Source: Pegoplata infirma (Eukaryota; Arthropoda; Insecta; Diptera; Anthomyiidae). From it: a DNA stretch of 64,000 bases. The stretch is from contig OY992538.1 in assembly GCA_963921195.1 (NCBI GenBank), positions 60,440,852-60,504,851 of the forward strand. Reading direction: 5' to 3'. The first letter of the stretch is position 1; each line of letters opens with the position of its first letter. A program made the translations under genes and the position numbers. The notes under the pieces are model-generated. The model saw only the letters and a list, made by a program, of their open reading frames with translations, did not search any database and was not told the origin of the DNA. Of the stretch, positions 33,309 through 44,583 are shown piece after piece.

Positions 33309-34383
33309 AAACAAGTAGAAAAGTTAAATTCGACTTGGCCGAATCTATGAATACCCTCCACAATGCCCATTTTAAATGATAGTAAATTTTCTAACGTGAA
33401 AAAATAACAGTTATGATTAGAAATATTTTATTTTGTGTAAAAAATGTTTTTTTTTTAGTAATTTAAAAAAAAAAAAAAAATTTTTTTTTTGAGTGTAAAA
33501 TTTTTTTTTGAGTGTAAATTTTTTTTCGAATTTTACATTTAAAAAAAATTTACTAATTTTTTTTGAGTGTAAAATTTTTTTTTAGTAATTTTTGAAAAAA
33601 AAACTAATTTTTTTTTTGAGTGTAAATTTTTTTTTGAGTGTAAAAATTTTTTTTGAATTTTACATTAAAAAAAAAATTTACTAATTTTTTTTTTGAGTGT
33701 AAAATTTTTTTTGAGTGTAACATTTTTTTTGAGTGTATTTTTTTTTTGTTTTGGTATAAAAATATTTTTGAGTGACAAAAATACGTTTTAAAATATTTTT
33801 GTGACTTACCAATGGTTGTAAAACAGGTTTAACGGGTTTTCACCACGTGAATTTAAGGTGAAGCTAATCTGATATTTACGGTTTTGCTAATAACTTTTGA
33901 ACCACTGGACCGATTTGGGTGAAATTCAATACGAACTAGGCTGGAGGAACGAAAAATATATATGCCAAGCTTCAGCATCCTCAGAATTGATTTTCGAAAG
34001 TTATAGTGCTTTTTATCTCATAAATTCACGAAAAACCCTTGCCGAAATTCAGTCTTTTGCTCATAACTTTTGAACCACTGGACCGATTTCGCTGGATTGC
34101 AATACCAACCTGACCAGGTAAATGCCCAACATATATGCCAAACTTCAGGAGCCTCCGTAAAGTCTTTCAAAAGTTAGCGTGTTTTCAACAGACAGACAGA
34201 CAGACAGACGGACAGACGGACGGACGGACGGACGGACGGACGGACATCGCTAGATCGTCTTAAAATCGATCGAGGATCATGAATATATATACTTTATGGG
34301 GTCCTAGACCAATATTTCGAGGTGTTACAAACGGAATGACAAACTTATATATACCCTCTATCACTAGAGTGGAGGGTATAAAA
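33309..34383 (-). mobile_element. HelA-4, Helentron-like element, full length
   Basis: Read on the minus strand: ATACCCTCCACTCTAGTGAT at the right edge, core, long GTCC/GTCT tract (34190-34246), two internal modules ending in GGTTCAAAAGTTATGAGC (near 34062-34098 and 33890-33917, about 172 bp apart), a CACTCAAAAAA array (33440-33745), GTGGAGGGTATTCATAGA, hairpin TTCGGCCAAGTCGAA and CTACTTGTTTTTT. It is the best reference copy for the long HelA form. Confidence 0.92.
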
Positions 34384-34680
34384 AAACAAATTTCAAAATG
34401 TAAACATAATCATAACACGTGCGTGCTTGTTGTGCTTTACACAAAAACATGAAGAAAAACAAAACTAAAACTAACACAATATTAAGTTCCCTAAAAGAAA
34501 ACCTAAAAACAAATTGTTTAATAATAGAAAAAGAATACATTAAATACTACTTATGTATGTACGGTACATAAAAATATACTGGCCGCAATAGTTGTATGAA
34601 ACAATAGTAAGGGTATTCACTTAAAGTTGTCTTTATGGATGTCAGTACGAAACATTGATGAAGGACAAGGAGTTAGAGAC

Positions 34681-34838
34681 CGATAAAATTTGAACTGTGT
34701 GTGTTTTCTATACTAATTAAAGATCTAAAAAAAGATAGAATCAATTGGTATATGTTTGGACTTGGGAGCAATTTTCCGGAAAACACTTGTGTGGGGTATC
34801 ATATGGTCGGTCTTGGCCGACTATCATTTTCTTACTTT
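34681..34838 (+). mobile_element. HelC 3' fragment
   Basis: TTTTCTATACTAATTAAAGA, GGTATATGTTTGGACTTGGG, CACTTGTGTGGGGTATCATA, then GGTCGGTCTTGGCCGACTAT and TTCTTAC match the intact HelC. The hairpin has changed TTGACC to TTGGCC, keeping a foldable stem with G-C in place of A-C pairing. Confidence 0.75.
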
Positions 34839-35104
34839 TTTTTAAGTTTGGCACGCTGAATACGAATATCGAAAAATTGCTGAAATCGGTCTAGCGGTTT
34901 TCAAGATATCGCTCTTTATCAAAACATTTTTAAAAATGACAGTTTTTTCCTAAAATCTCAAAAACATATTTCCATCGACTTTGCATAGTGCTTGAGAAAA
35001 AAATTTAATTTAAACTGAATTTGATAAAGTTTGGACAATTTGATCTATGTTTGGCACGATTTTCGATTAAAGTTTTGAGTTTTTGGTGAAAATTAAAAAA
35101 AAAA

Positions 35105-35692
35105 AACAAGTAAAAAAGTTAAATTGTCGAATGTAGTGATACCCTCCACAATTTCAAAAAACTTTTTTTAATAGGAAATTACTTTTGAAAAAAAAAAAAA
35201 TTTTTGAAAAAAATTTCCGCGAAAAAAAAATTTGGTAAAAAAAAATCCGCTGTTTTTTCTTTTTTTTTTGTCAAAAATATGTTCGTACTTGTTTAAATAC
35301 CATTTGGTGTTCAATTATGTTCACATATGTCAAGCAGCAGCCGAATTAAAGCATTTTGTATTTTTAGGTTATGTTGAATGTACTAAAATTTTTAGGTATC
35401 CTTACATTTTCGTTCATAACTTTTGAACCACTGAACCGATATCGCTCAAATGCAATACCAAACTTCTCGGGAGAACTTCCAATAAATATGTTAAGTTTTA
35501 GTCATCTCCGTGTAATATTTTGGTCATGAACACCATTTCCACAGACAGACGGACATCGCTAGAATGTCTTAGAATCGATCGGGGATCATGAATATATATA
35601 CATTATGGGGTCCAAGACCGATATTTCGATGAGTTACAAACGGAATGACAAACTTATATATACCCTCTATCACTAGAGTGGAGGGTATAAAA
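35105..35692 (-). mobile_element. HelA-5, short-form Helentron-like element
   Basis: Same subgroup as 14690-15306. The right edge carries ATACCCTCCACTCTAGTG, the GTCT tract is short, and the left edge has a damaged terminal hairpin (TTCGACAATTTAAC) with CTTGTTTTTT beyond. Interior CAGCAGCCGAATTAAAGC is shared with 8098-8290, 57655-57945 and 63616-64000. Confidence 0.9.
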
Positions 35693-35772
35693 ACTAAAGC
35701 TTTGTTTGAAGGGCGCCATGGATCGGATTTTGCTCAAATTGATTTTAAATTAAAGTCTGTCTTCGCTCTGTG

Positions 35773-36646
35773 CACTCAAAAAAAAAAAAAATTGTAAAGT
35801 TAGCAAAAAAGCTTGTAAACCTACAAGAAAATTTGCTGATTTTGAACCCACAATTTTTTTGGTAAACCGTTTTGCTAAAAATTAGTTAACTGAAATAATT
35901 TTTATTTCAACTTAGTTCATACACATTTGAGGACCCCATTGGGTTCGGACCCAATAGTTCCAGACCCCGATGGGCCTCGATCTAGTTAGGTTCCTTAAAA
36001 ATCGTCATAGTTTTTGATCCAAAATTTGTGTCCGTTTCGCTCTACCTTGCTTAGTTTTTGCGATACGTGATTTTAGGGGATCACTGGGGTCTTGAGAATT
36101 AAAAAACTCGATAACTTCAAAAATATTACTCGGAGAGCTTTTGGTTATTTTGTTCTACGTGTTGAGAGCTACAAAAATTCTTTTGGACTTTTTGTTGTGT
36201 CGGCAATATTTACCGAGATATGAGCATTTTAAAATTTTCGGGAATGCTAACTTTTTTGGATCCAAAGTTAGGTCCCATTAGGGTCCACACATGTGAAGAG
36301 GACCCGCGAAGGTATGGAAATTCTAAGAACCAAAAATGCCCTCCATTTTGCTCTATCTGGCTTAGTTTCCGAGATAGCGCCATTTTAAGTTTTCGGAAAA
36401 TAAAAAAAAATTTACCATTTATTTTTGCTAATGTTAGCAAAAAATCTTGTAAAAATGTTGTCAACTCAATTTCAAATTTAGCAAAAGAAATTAGTTCAAA
36501 GTTTGTTTAAAATTGCTAATGTGCTAAATGAAGTTTACAAGAATTTTTTGCTAACATGCTAATCTCAACTAAAAATTTGCTAAAAGTTAGCTAACTAGCA
36601 TTAGCAAAAAAAAAATAGTAAATCAACTAACTTATTTTTTTGAGTG
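35773..36646. mobile_element. CACTC-F1 MITE
   Basis: CACTCAAAAAAAAAAAAATT at the left and TTATTTTTTTGAGTG at the right, with TG on both sides. It is the reverse orientation of F2 and shares the full core. Antisense and sense open frames at 36210-36510 recur in F2 because the repeat is conserved. They shift out of frame at the ends and I do not call them genes. Confidence 0.85.
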
Positions 36647-37904
36647 TGAAACGTCAAGAAAAAACATAGAAAAAAACGGAATTTTTAGCAAATTTCAAAC
36701 AGCGACATCTCAAAAACCGTTCGACCAATTGTATTTTTTTGATATTCAAGTTCAAATTATTTTTTTTTAATTTTCGAAAAAATTTAATTTTTTTTCCCGA
36801 TTGGCTGCACGTTAGACACCAGCGTAAGCACATCACATTGAAATATATAAAAAAAAATATCAAGACTTTGGGGAAAAGATTTTCGGTGGGACCTTTTTCT
36901 GTTGAGGTATTACTTTAGCAATTTTAAATTGTGCTAGCACTACTCTCATTCCTATTTTCCGTGAATACTCTTAATTTAAATCCCTGCCAAAGTAGTTTTG
37001 AAAACATGCAATTTAGAAATTATTTTATTTACATTAGAGGTTCTGTATTTACTTTTTTTTCTACATTTTTTTTTGTCTATGAACACATAAAAACGAGAAC
37101 AGGTAGACCAACTGCTAATGCACTTTTGGGTTTTTTGTTTGTTTAGAAAAATGAAAAAAAAAAAAAATAAAACGTTTAAAGGCATTTAGCATTAAACACC
37201 TTGATTTTGTAAGTAAGTGCGACGACCGAACGACCGACCAACAAAACAGTCAGTCAGCCAATGTGTAACACAGACCATTAGTGCAACAGCAAATGTTTAT
37301 TTAAGAAAATAAATGTAACAAACAATACAAATGAGAATTTTTTTAAATTCAGTTTTTAAAATTTTGAAAGGAAGAAAATAAGAGATAGTAAAAGTATTAT
37401 AACAATGAGATTTATGACTGCAATTAAAGGTATGTACTTTTGGGAACGCATGAATTTGTAAAAGATATTTTAAAATTATTTATTAATAGAAATTATCCAT
37501 CAATGAAATGTAGCGAGTCATTCATTATGCAGGTCAACAAAGAAGGAAATTTGATGGATTAAGATATATTTACTACGAATATCAGGTCTATAAATAATTA
37601 TTTTTAAAAATTATTTATTGAGATTTTAATAGAATTATTTTGGGTAATATAATAAAAATTCTTAAATCCATCGAACGGTTTTCGAGATATAGCCATTTGA
37701 AACATGCCGATCATTTTAAAAAGATGGCGGGGATTTCCTACGTATAAAAGAATTGACAAACAAATCTCAATATTTTTTTCTTTATTCTTTCTTAAAGATC
37801 GAGACAAACTTTAATTTTAACTTGATTTAAGCCAAATAAGATCATTTTAACCCTTGGTCAATAAATTTTTAAAGTTTTCAAAAATTTTTCCAAAAATCCA
37901 AAAC
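36647..37904. other. mostly unassigned, with phrases shared by other repeats
   Basis: 36655-36890 has GCGACATCTCAAAAACCG and TTCGACCAATTG, also seen in variant form near 34860-34920 and 51830-51930. 37150-37600 looks unique (CGACGACCGAACGACCGACC at 37221). No coding call. Confidence 0.4.
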
Positions 37905-38856
37905 GGTGGACTACTTAGAGAGTGAAGATAGGGCGTAGGTCTGTTTTAAAAAAATGTTGTAGGGTAAAAATAAATGGGGGTCCGCCTCAGTTATGACCCC
38001 TCTCGGACGCACCATTGGACCGGTAAAAGCTGATTAAATAAAGCAAATTTACAAAAAATAAAAAAAATTGTATGGGGACCGCCTTAATAGTTAAAGATAG
38101 GGGGTAGATGTGTTCAGATAAAATGTTTGGACTAAAAAAATATTGTGGATCGGTCATACATTTTGTTGCTCTAAAGGCACTATTAGGGCAGTTAGAGCGG
38201 TTGGAGCAAATTTTAAAAAATGTCGTTTTGTGTGGGAGCCCCCTTAGAAATTGGAGATAGGGTATTAGTTTGTTCCAAAGAAGTGTTAAGACGTAAAAAT
38301 TAATGGGGGTCGGTCTTATAAATGACCTCTCTAAGACGCACCATTTGAGCAGTAGAAATGATTTTAAGATTGGAAAATTACAATAAATTTTTTTAAAAAA
38401 ATTTTAAAAAATAGTAATAATCGTTATCCCACCATCCTCCTGGGCAAAAAATTTGTAGAATCGATAGAAGTTTTACCCGAAAAAATTTAAAAAAAATCGA
38501 AGAGTACAAACATTTTCAAAAATGAGATTTTAATTTTAAAACTTAAAAATCGCACACTAAGGCGCTTTTAAGAATTTTTTGGGATTTTTTTTTTTAAAGT
38601 ACGTTAAAAAACAAAAATTTTGAAAAAAAAAAATTGAAATTTGGACCATTATTGAAGAAGTTATGATTAAAAGAAGTTTGAGTAAAGAAACAAGCTACCA
38701 ATTTTTCAAAATTCGATATCTTTTGAATGGGTCATCAAAAAAATCTGAAAATTTACCACGAAGGAGTTCTCGAAGGGTACTGAAAACTGTAAACAAATTG
38801 GGAAAATCTAAAAAAAAAAGTTTTTCAAAGTGTCCGATTTCACATGGAATGCCCCA
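37905..38856 (+). mobile_element. K half element
   Basis: Collinear with the right arm of hairpin K (43470-44518): GAAGATAGGGCGTAGGT, CCCCTCTCGGACGCACCATT, GTTAGAGCGGTTGGAG, then ATGGAATGCCCCA at the end. No matching left arm, so it is a solo arm or a deleted hairpin. Confidence 0.8.
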
Positions 38857-39594
38857 TATATATATATATTTTTTAATTTCATTAACGTAAGAAAAACTGT
38901 AATTTGTTTGCAAGTTTAAAATAGCGATATCTCGAAAGCCGTGGACCGATTTTATTATTTTTCTATATTCGTGTTCAGCGCATCGTAAGGCATATATTTT
39001 TTTTTTTGTAATTTTCAAAACCCCCAAACTTTTATTTCCGAACGCCATGGGTTAATTTTAGCCGATTGGCTTCAAATTTGTACCCATAAGATTTAGGGCG
39101 AGGAGAAAACAATTTTTTGCCTTACAAAAAACCCCCAGTCTACACAAACATGTTGAAAAATTAAATAAAAAAACTAGGGCGTTTTTCGGGGTTTCGGTGA
39201 TGGCTGTGGGGAACACCTCCCCCTTGCGAAAAATGTTTCATTAACTAAAGTCACGCAATTTTATCATTATTTAAACTAATTTTCATACCCGTGGCCTTAA
39301 AAGAGGAGGGGGGGGGGGGGGGGGCACTGTGGTTGACAAAAGTATTTCACCATTATATTTTATGGCTTTCACAGATTGAAAAAATATCAATTATAGCCAA
39401 AAAAACCATATAAACAATATGCTGAAAATCGGCATGTGACTGCAAAGTTCGAAGGTCGATAAAAAAATAAACGAACTTACATAAACAAACGCCGCGATAC
39501 GTGTCTTCTAATTTAGCCTCTATTTCTCCCCTCACTCTCAAAATCGGCCTAACTTTTGCTAACCTAAATTTGTTCCACAGTGTTATCCTGAAAT
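38857..39594. other. unassigned, with a G17 run
   Basis: A run of 17 G lies at 39308-39324 followed by CACTGTGG. The words GGGGAACACCTCCCCCTTG at 39205-39235 and ACCCGTGGCC at 39287 recall HelB interiors. Possibly an old HelB relative. Confidence 0.35.
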
Positions 39595-40436
39595 TTTGTG
39601 AGACGTATTTCTACATCCAAATTAACATATCCAAGTGAAGTTGGGGTCAGTTTTTTGGGTGCAGTTTCGTAGTAAATTTTTAAAGTTTTTTGATGACCCG
39701 TTGAAAAGATATCTGAAAATGTTTTTAAAAAATGTTTGAGGGTAAAATAAATGGGGGTGGTCTTACCAATGACCCCTCTAGGACGCACCATTGGACTGGT
39801 AGAAGCTGATAAAATAAAACAAATTTATAAAAAGTTAAAAAAAATTGTGTGAGGACCGCCTTTGGAGTTAAAGATAGAGGGTAGGTGTGTTCAGAGAAAA
39901 TGTTTGCACTAAAAAAATACATTTGACTGCTCTAGAAGCACTCTTAGGGCAGTTAGAGCGGTTGGAGCATGTTTTAAAAAGTGTTATTTTGAGTGGGACC
40001 TCCTTAGAAACTAAAGATAGAGTATTAGTTTGTTCTGAAAAAATGTTTAGGCGTAAAAATTAATGTGAGTCGGTCTTGCTATTAACCCCACTACGACGCA
40101 CCACTGAATCAGTAGAAATGATTTTAAGATTGAAAAATAACAATAAAATTTAAAACATAGTAATAATCGTAATCCCACGATCCTACTGGGCACAAAAATT
40201 TGTAGAATCGATAGAAGTTTTCCACAAAAAATTTCAAAATTTTTTTTTTTAAATTACGTAAAAAAACAAAAATTTTAAAAAATAATTGAACTGTGGATTC
40301 TTTTTGAAGTAGTTATGAATAAAACAAGTTTGAGTAAAGGAAAAAACTGACAATTTTTAAATATTCGATATATTTTGAACTGGTCATCAAAAAATTTTAA
40401 AAATGTTTCAGAGTCCGATTTGACATGGAATGTCCA
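39595..40436 (+). mobile_element. second K half element
   Basis: Same order as 37905-38856 with more divergence: CCCCTCTAGGACGCACCATT, GGCAGTTAGAGCGGTTGGAG, CCCACGATCCTACTGGGCAC, ending ATGGAATGTCCA. Its left part holds a scrap of the inner K arm (TTTTTTGATGACCCGTTG at 39690). Confidence 0.75.
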
Positions 40437-40519
40437 TATATTTGTTTTCTTCACTTTGAGAAGCAGAAAGTTACAAAATTTTAGATTCTCAAGTAAAAAA
40501 AGTAACAAATCAAAATTTT

Positions 40520-41209
40520 AACAAGTAAGAGTAATAAATTCGGCTGTGCCGAATCTTTTATACCCTCCAACACGTTTAAAATTAAAAAAATAATCGCAGG
40601 GGCGTCTTTTTTTGGGGGGGGGGGGGGGGGGGGGGTCGTCAAAGTTGGTGGGGGACACATGTACCCCCGCTATATATGTTTACAAATTATTTGTTTATGA
40701 TATTTACGCTTAAATAATAAATTTGTATCGTTATTTTAAATTAATTTCTATAACCACGCCCACAAAAGGGGGCGGCCTGAAAGAAATCGAATTTTCTAAC
40801 CCCCTTGGCCCAAGAGCAGGTCTATGAACATAATATAACATACAAATGTTAAATTTTTTGAGCAAAAATTAAAAAAAACTCGTAAAAATATCGTATTTTT
40901 CAGGGGTCGTTTTAGTTTTTCAAGGGGGAACTTTTTCCCCCCTGGTCCGATTTTGCCCATCTTCGAACTTAACCTTACCAGTAACATCAGAGATATTCTT
41001 GCCCAATTTCAGGGCTCTGGCTCTTTTGGTTTGGACTGCATCGTTATTTCTACAGACGGACGGACGGACGGACATCGCTAGAATATCTTAGATTCTATCA
41101 TGGATCAATATTATATATACTTTGTGGGGTCCCCGACCGATATTTCGATGTGTTACACACGGAATGACAAAGTGAGTATACCCCCATACTGTGGTTGGAG
41201 GGTATAAAA
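40520..41209 (-). mobile_element. HelB-5, Helentron-like element with G22 tract
   Basis: On the minus strand: ATACCCTCCAACCACAGTAT with partner GGGGGTATACTC, core, GTCC tract, GCAGTCCAAACC, a run of C (plus-strand G22 at 40614-40635), GTTGGAGGGTATAAAAGA, hairpin TTCGGCACAGCCGAA and TTACTTGTTAAA. Both subterminal complements are intact over 13 bp (TATACCCTCCAAC). Confidence 0.9.
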
Positions 41210-42451
41210 ATTGAATTTTGTCCAGCTAAATCTCACACACTGTTATATGTTAATCGGTTTATTTTTTAACATATTTTCTATGTGATTGAACACACATGTA
41301 AATTTGTGTGTAGAATCCCGTAAGAAAAATGAAAATTTTTCGCTGGCCGTGTTTAAAAAAATTATTTTTTAACTATAAATAAATTAAATAATAAATGATT
41401 TTTTTTTCCCATTGTTTGTAGATTTCTAACTTAAGTACAATTACAATTACTTAAGCTTAATTGCAAAATCTAGATCTATTTTTTTTGCTTTGTTTTCTGT
41501 TGAAAACACATTTATTTTTGCACAGGGAACAACACTTAATATAAATTGCAATTTATTATCAACACAAACACCATCAAACAATTTAAAACACTTATACGCA
41601 CACAGACTCTCACATATAAACAGGGATTAAACGAATGAATACAGAAGATGAAAAAACAACCTGTTTTGCACTAATACAAACATAGAGAAAGAAACATACA
41701 CATACGTAAATAAATACACACACAAACTAATATATATGTAGGAAAACCACAAAACATTTTCGCAATACTTGCTAAATACATTAAAAAGCTCTATTTAAGC
41801 TTCGCACAAAAGATTTAAGTGATAATTGTTTTAGTATCCTATACTATGTATGTATGTATAAAAGTGTATGTTTGTGTGTGTGTTTGTGTGTTTGTACGTG
41901 TGAAACATTAATGATTTATGGAATGAAACAATTTGTTGGCAAATCCTTTGATATTTGATACTACCAAAACGACTTAAATTAGTAAAAGCTTTAGATATAG
42001 GAGTATAAAGGATTATAATTTGAAATCTCTTAGAAAGTAAATTTATATCTCTTTTGTGTCAAAGATTTATGACTTATAAATTGTACATGCATATACGAAT
42101 ATATGTATGCATGTGTGGCAATAAAACTATTACATATAAAACGTGCTAAAATTTGTTTAAGGCATAATGATAATAAAAATATTAACAATAAATTTGAAAA
42201 ACACTTTGTATAAGTAGAATATAAAAAGGATATTGAAATCAGAAAATACACATGTTATTATGTTTAAGGAATATGAAAGAAATATAAGAAAAACTACTAT
42301 TTTGTGGATACTTGTGAAAAGAAAACTATAAACTCTAAGGCTTTTTATAGAGGCTGTACCAAAACTACGAGGACTATCAAACTAAGTGTATAGCAAGTAA
42401 GAAGAATAAGTTTTTTTATGCCAAATCAAAAATACACTCCACATCTGATAT
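41210..42451. other. apparently unique sequence with CA/TG-rich patches
   Basis: (CA)n-like words near 41590-41730 and TATGTATGTATG / GTGTGTGTGTTTGTG near 41843-41890. No element ends. Likely host intron or intergenic DNA. Confidence 0.45.
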
Positions 42452-42483
42452 TTTTATATCCTGCTCTCTAGTGAAGGTATATA

Positions 42484-44518
42484 TGGGGCATTCCATATGA
42501 AATCGGACACTTTGAAATTTTTTTTTTTTTAGATTTTCCCAATTTATGTACAGTTTTAAGTACCCTTCGAAAACTCCTTCGTGGTAAATTTTCAGATTTT
42601 TTTGATGACCCGTTCTAAAGATATCGAATTTTTAAAAATTTGTAGTTTTTTCCTTTACTCAAATTTCTTTTACTCATAACTTCTTCAATAATGGTCCAAA
42701 TTTCAAATTTTTTTCTTCAAAAATTTTGTTTTTTTACGTACTTTAAAAAAAAAAATCCCAAAAAATTCTTAAATGCGCTCTAGTATGCGATTTTTAAGTT
42801 TTTAAATTTTAATCTCATTTTTTAAAATTTTTGTACTATTCAATTTTTTTGAAATTTTTTTGTGTAAAACCTCTATCGATTCTGCAAATTTTTTGCCCAG
42901 GATAATCGTGGGATAACAATTATTACTATTTTTTGAAATTTTTTGAAAAAAAAATTATTGTAATTTTTCAATCTTAAAATCATTTCTACTGCTCCAATGG
43001 TGCGTCATAGAGGGGTCATTTATAAGACCGGCCCGCATTAATTTTTACGTCTTAACATTTCTTTGGAACAAACTAATACCCTATCTCCAATTTCTAAGGG
43101 GGCTCCCACACAAAACGACATTTTTTAAAATTGGCTCCAACCGCTCTAACTACCCTAATAGTGCCCTTATAGCAACAAAATGTATAACCGACCCACAATA
43201 TTTTTTTAATCCAAACATTTTCTCTGAACAAAATACCCTCTATCTCTAATTGTTAAGGCGGTCCCCATACAATTTTTTTTTATTTTTGTAAATTTGTTTT
43301 ATTTAATCAGCTTCTACCGGTCCAATGGTGCGTCCGAGAGGGGTCATTATTGAGACCGACCCACATTTATTTTTGCCCTCAAACATTTTTGTAAAACATA
43401 CCACAGCCCTATCTCCACTCGCTTCCATTCAAAATTACATTTTTATAAAATTTGCTCCAACTGTTGTTTGTATGGGAGCCTACTTAGGGAGTTGAGATAG
43501 GGCGTAGGTATGTTTTACAAAAATGTTTGAGGGTAAAAATAAATGGGGGTCGGTCTCAATAATGACCCCTCTCGGACGCACCATTGGACCGGTAGAAGCT
43601 GTTTAAATAAAACAAATTTACAAAAATAAAAAAAATTTTATGGGGACCGCTTTAACAATTAGAGATAGAGGGTAGGTTTGTTCAGAGAAAATGTTTGGAT
43701 TAAAAAAATATTGTGGGTCGGTTATACATTTTGTTGCTCTAAGGGCACTATTAGGGCAGTTAGAGCGGTTGGAGCCAATTTTAAAAAATGTCGTTTTGTG
43801 TGGGAGCCCCCTTAGAAATTGGAGATAGGGTATTAGTTTGTTCCGAAGAAATGTTAAGACGTAAAAATTAATGGGGGTCGGTCTTATAAATGACCCCTCT
43901 ATGACGCACCATTGGAGCAGTAGAAATGATTTTAAGATTGAAAAATTACAATAATTTTTTTTTTAAATTTTAAAAAATAGTAATATTCGTTATCCCACGG
44001 TCCTCCTGGGCAAAAAATTTGTAGAATCGATAGAAGTTTTACACAAAAAAATTTCAAAAAAATTGAAGAGTACAAACATTTTTAAAAATGAGATTTAAAT
44101 TTAAAAACTTAAAAATCGCATACTAGAGCGCATTTAAGAATTTTTTTGGATTTTTTTTACACAAAAAAATTTCAAAAAAATCGAAGAATACAAATATTTT
44201 CAAAAATGAGATTAAAATATAAAAACTTAAAAATCAAATACTGGAAAGCTTTTAAGAAATTTATGGGATTATTTTTTAGAAAGTAAAAAAACAAAAAAAA
44301 CAAAAATTTGAAGAAAAAAAAATTTGAAATTTGGACCATTATTGAGTAAAGAAGCAAACTACCAATTTTTAAAAATTCGATATCTTTTGAACGGGTCATC
44401 AAAAAAATATGAAAATTTACCACGATGGAGTTTTCGAAGGGTACTAAAAACTGTAAACAAATTGTGAAAATCTAAAAAAAAAAAAATCAAAGTGTCCGAT
44501 TTGACATGGAATGTCCCA
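42484..44518. mobile_element. hairpin element K (~1-kb arms) with TATATA duplication
   Basis: The ends TGGGGCATTCCATATGAAAT and TTTGACATGGAATGTCCCA are flanked by TATATA at 42478-42483 and 44519-44524. The HelA consensus has TATATA once at this point. The arms mirror each other through words such as GGTGCGTC(C/A)GAGAGGGGTC and AATGACCCCTCTCGGACGCA. The turn is near 43440-43480. A ~120-bp segment of the right arm near 44040-44160 is duplicated. No coding. Confidence 0.92.
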
Positions 44519-44583
44519 TATATATAAGTTTGTCGTTCCGTTTGTAATACCTCGAAATATTGGTATAGGACCCCATAAAGCAA

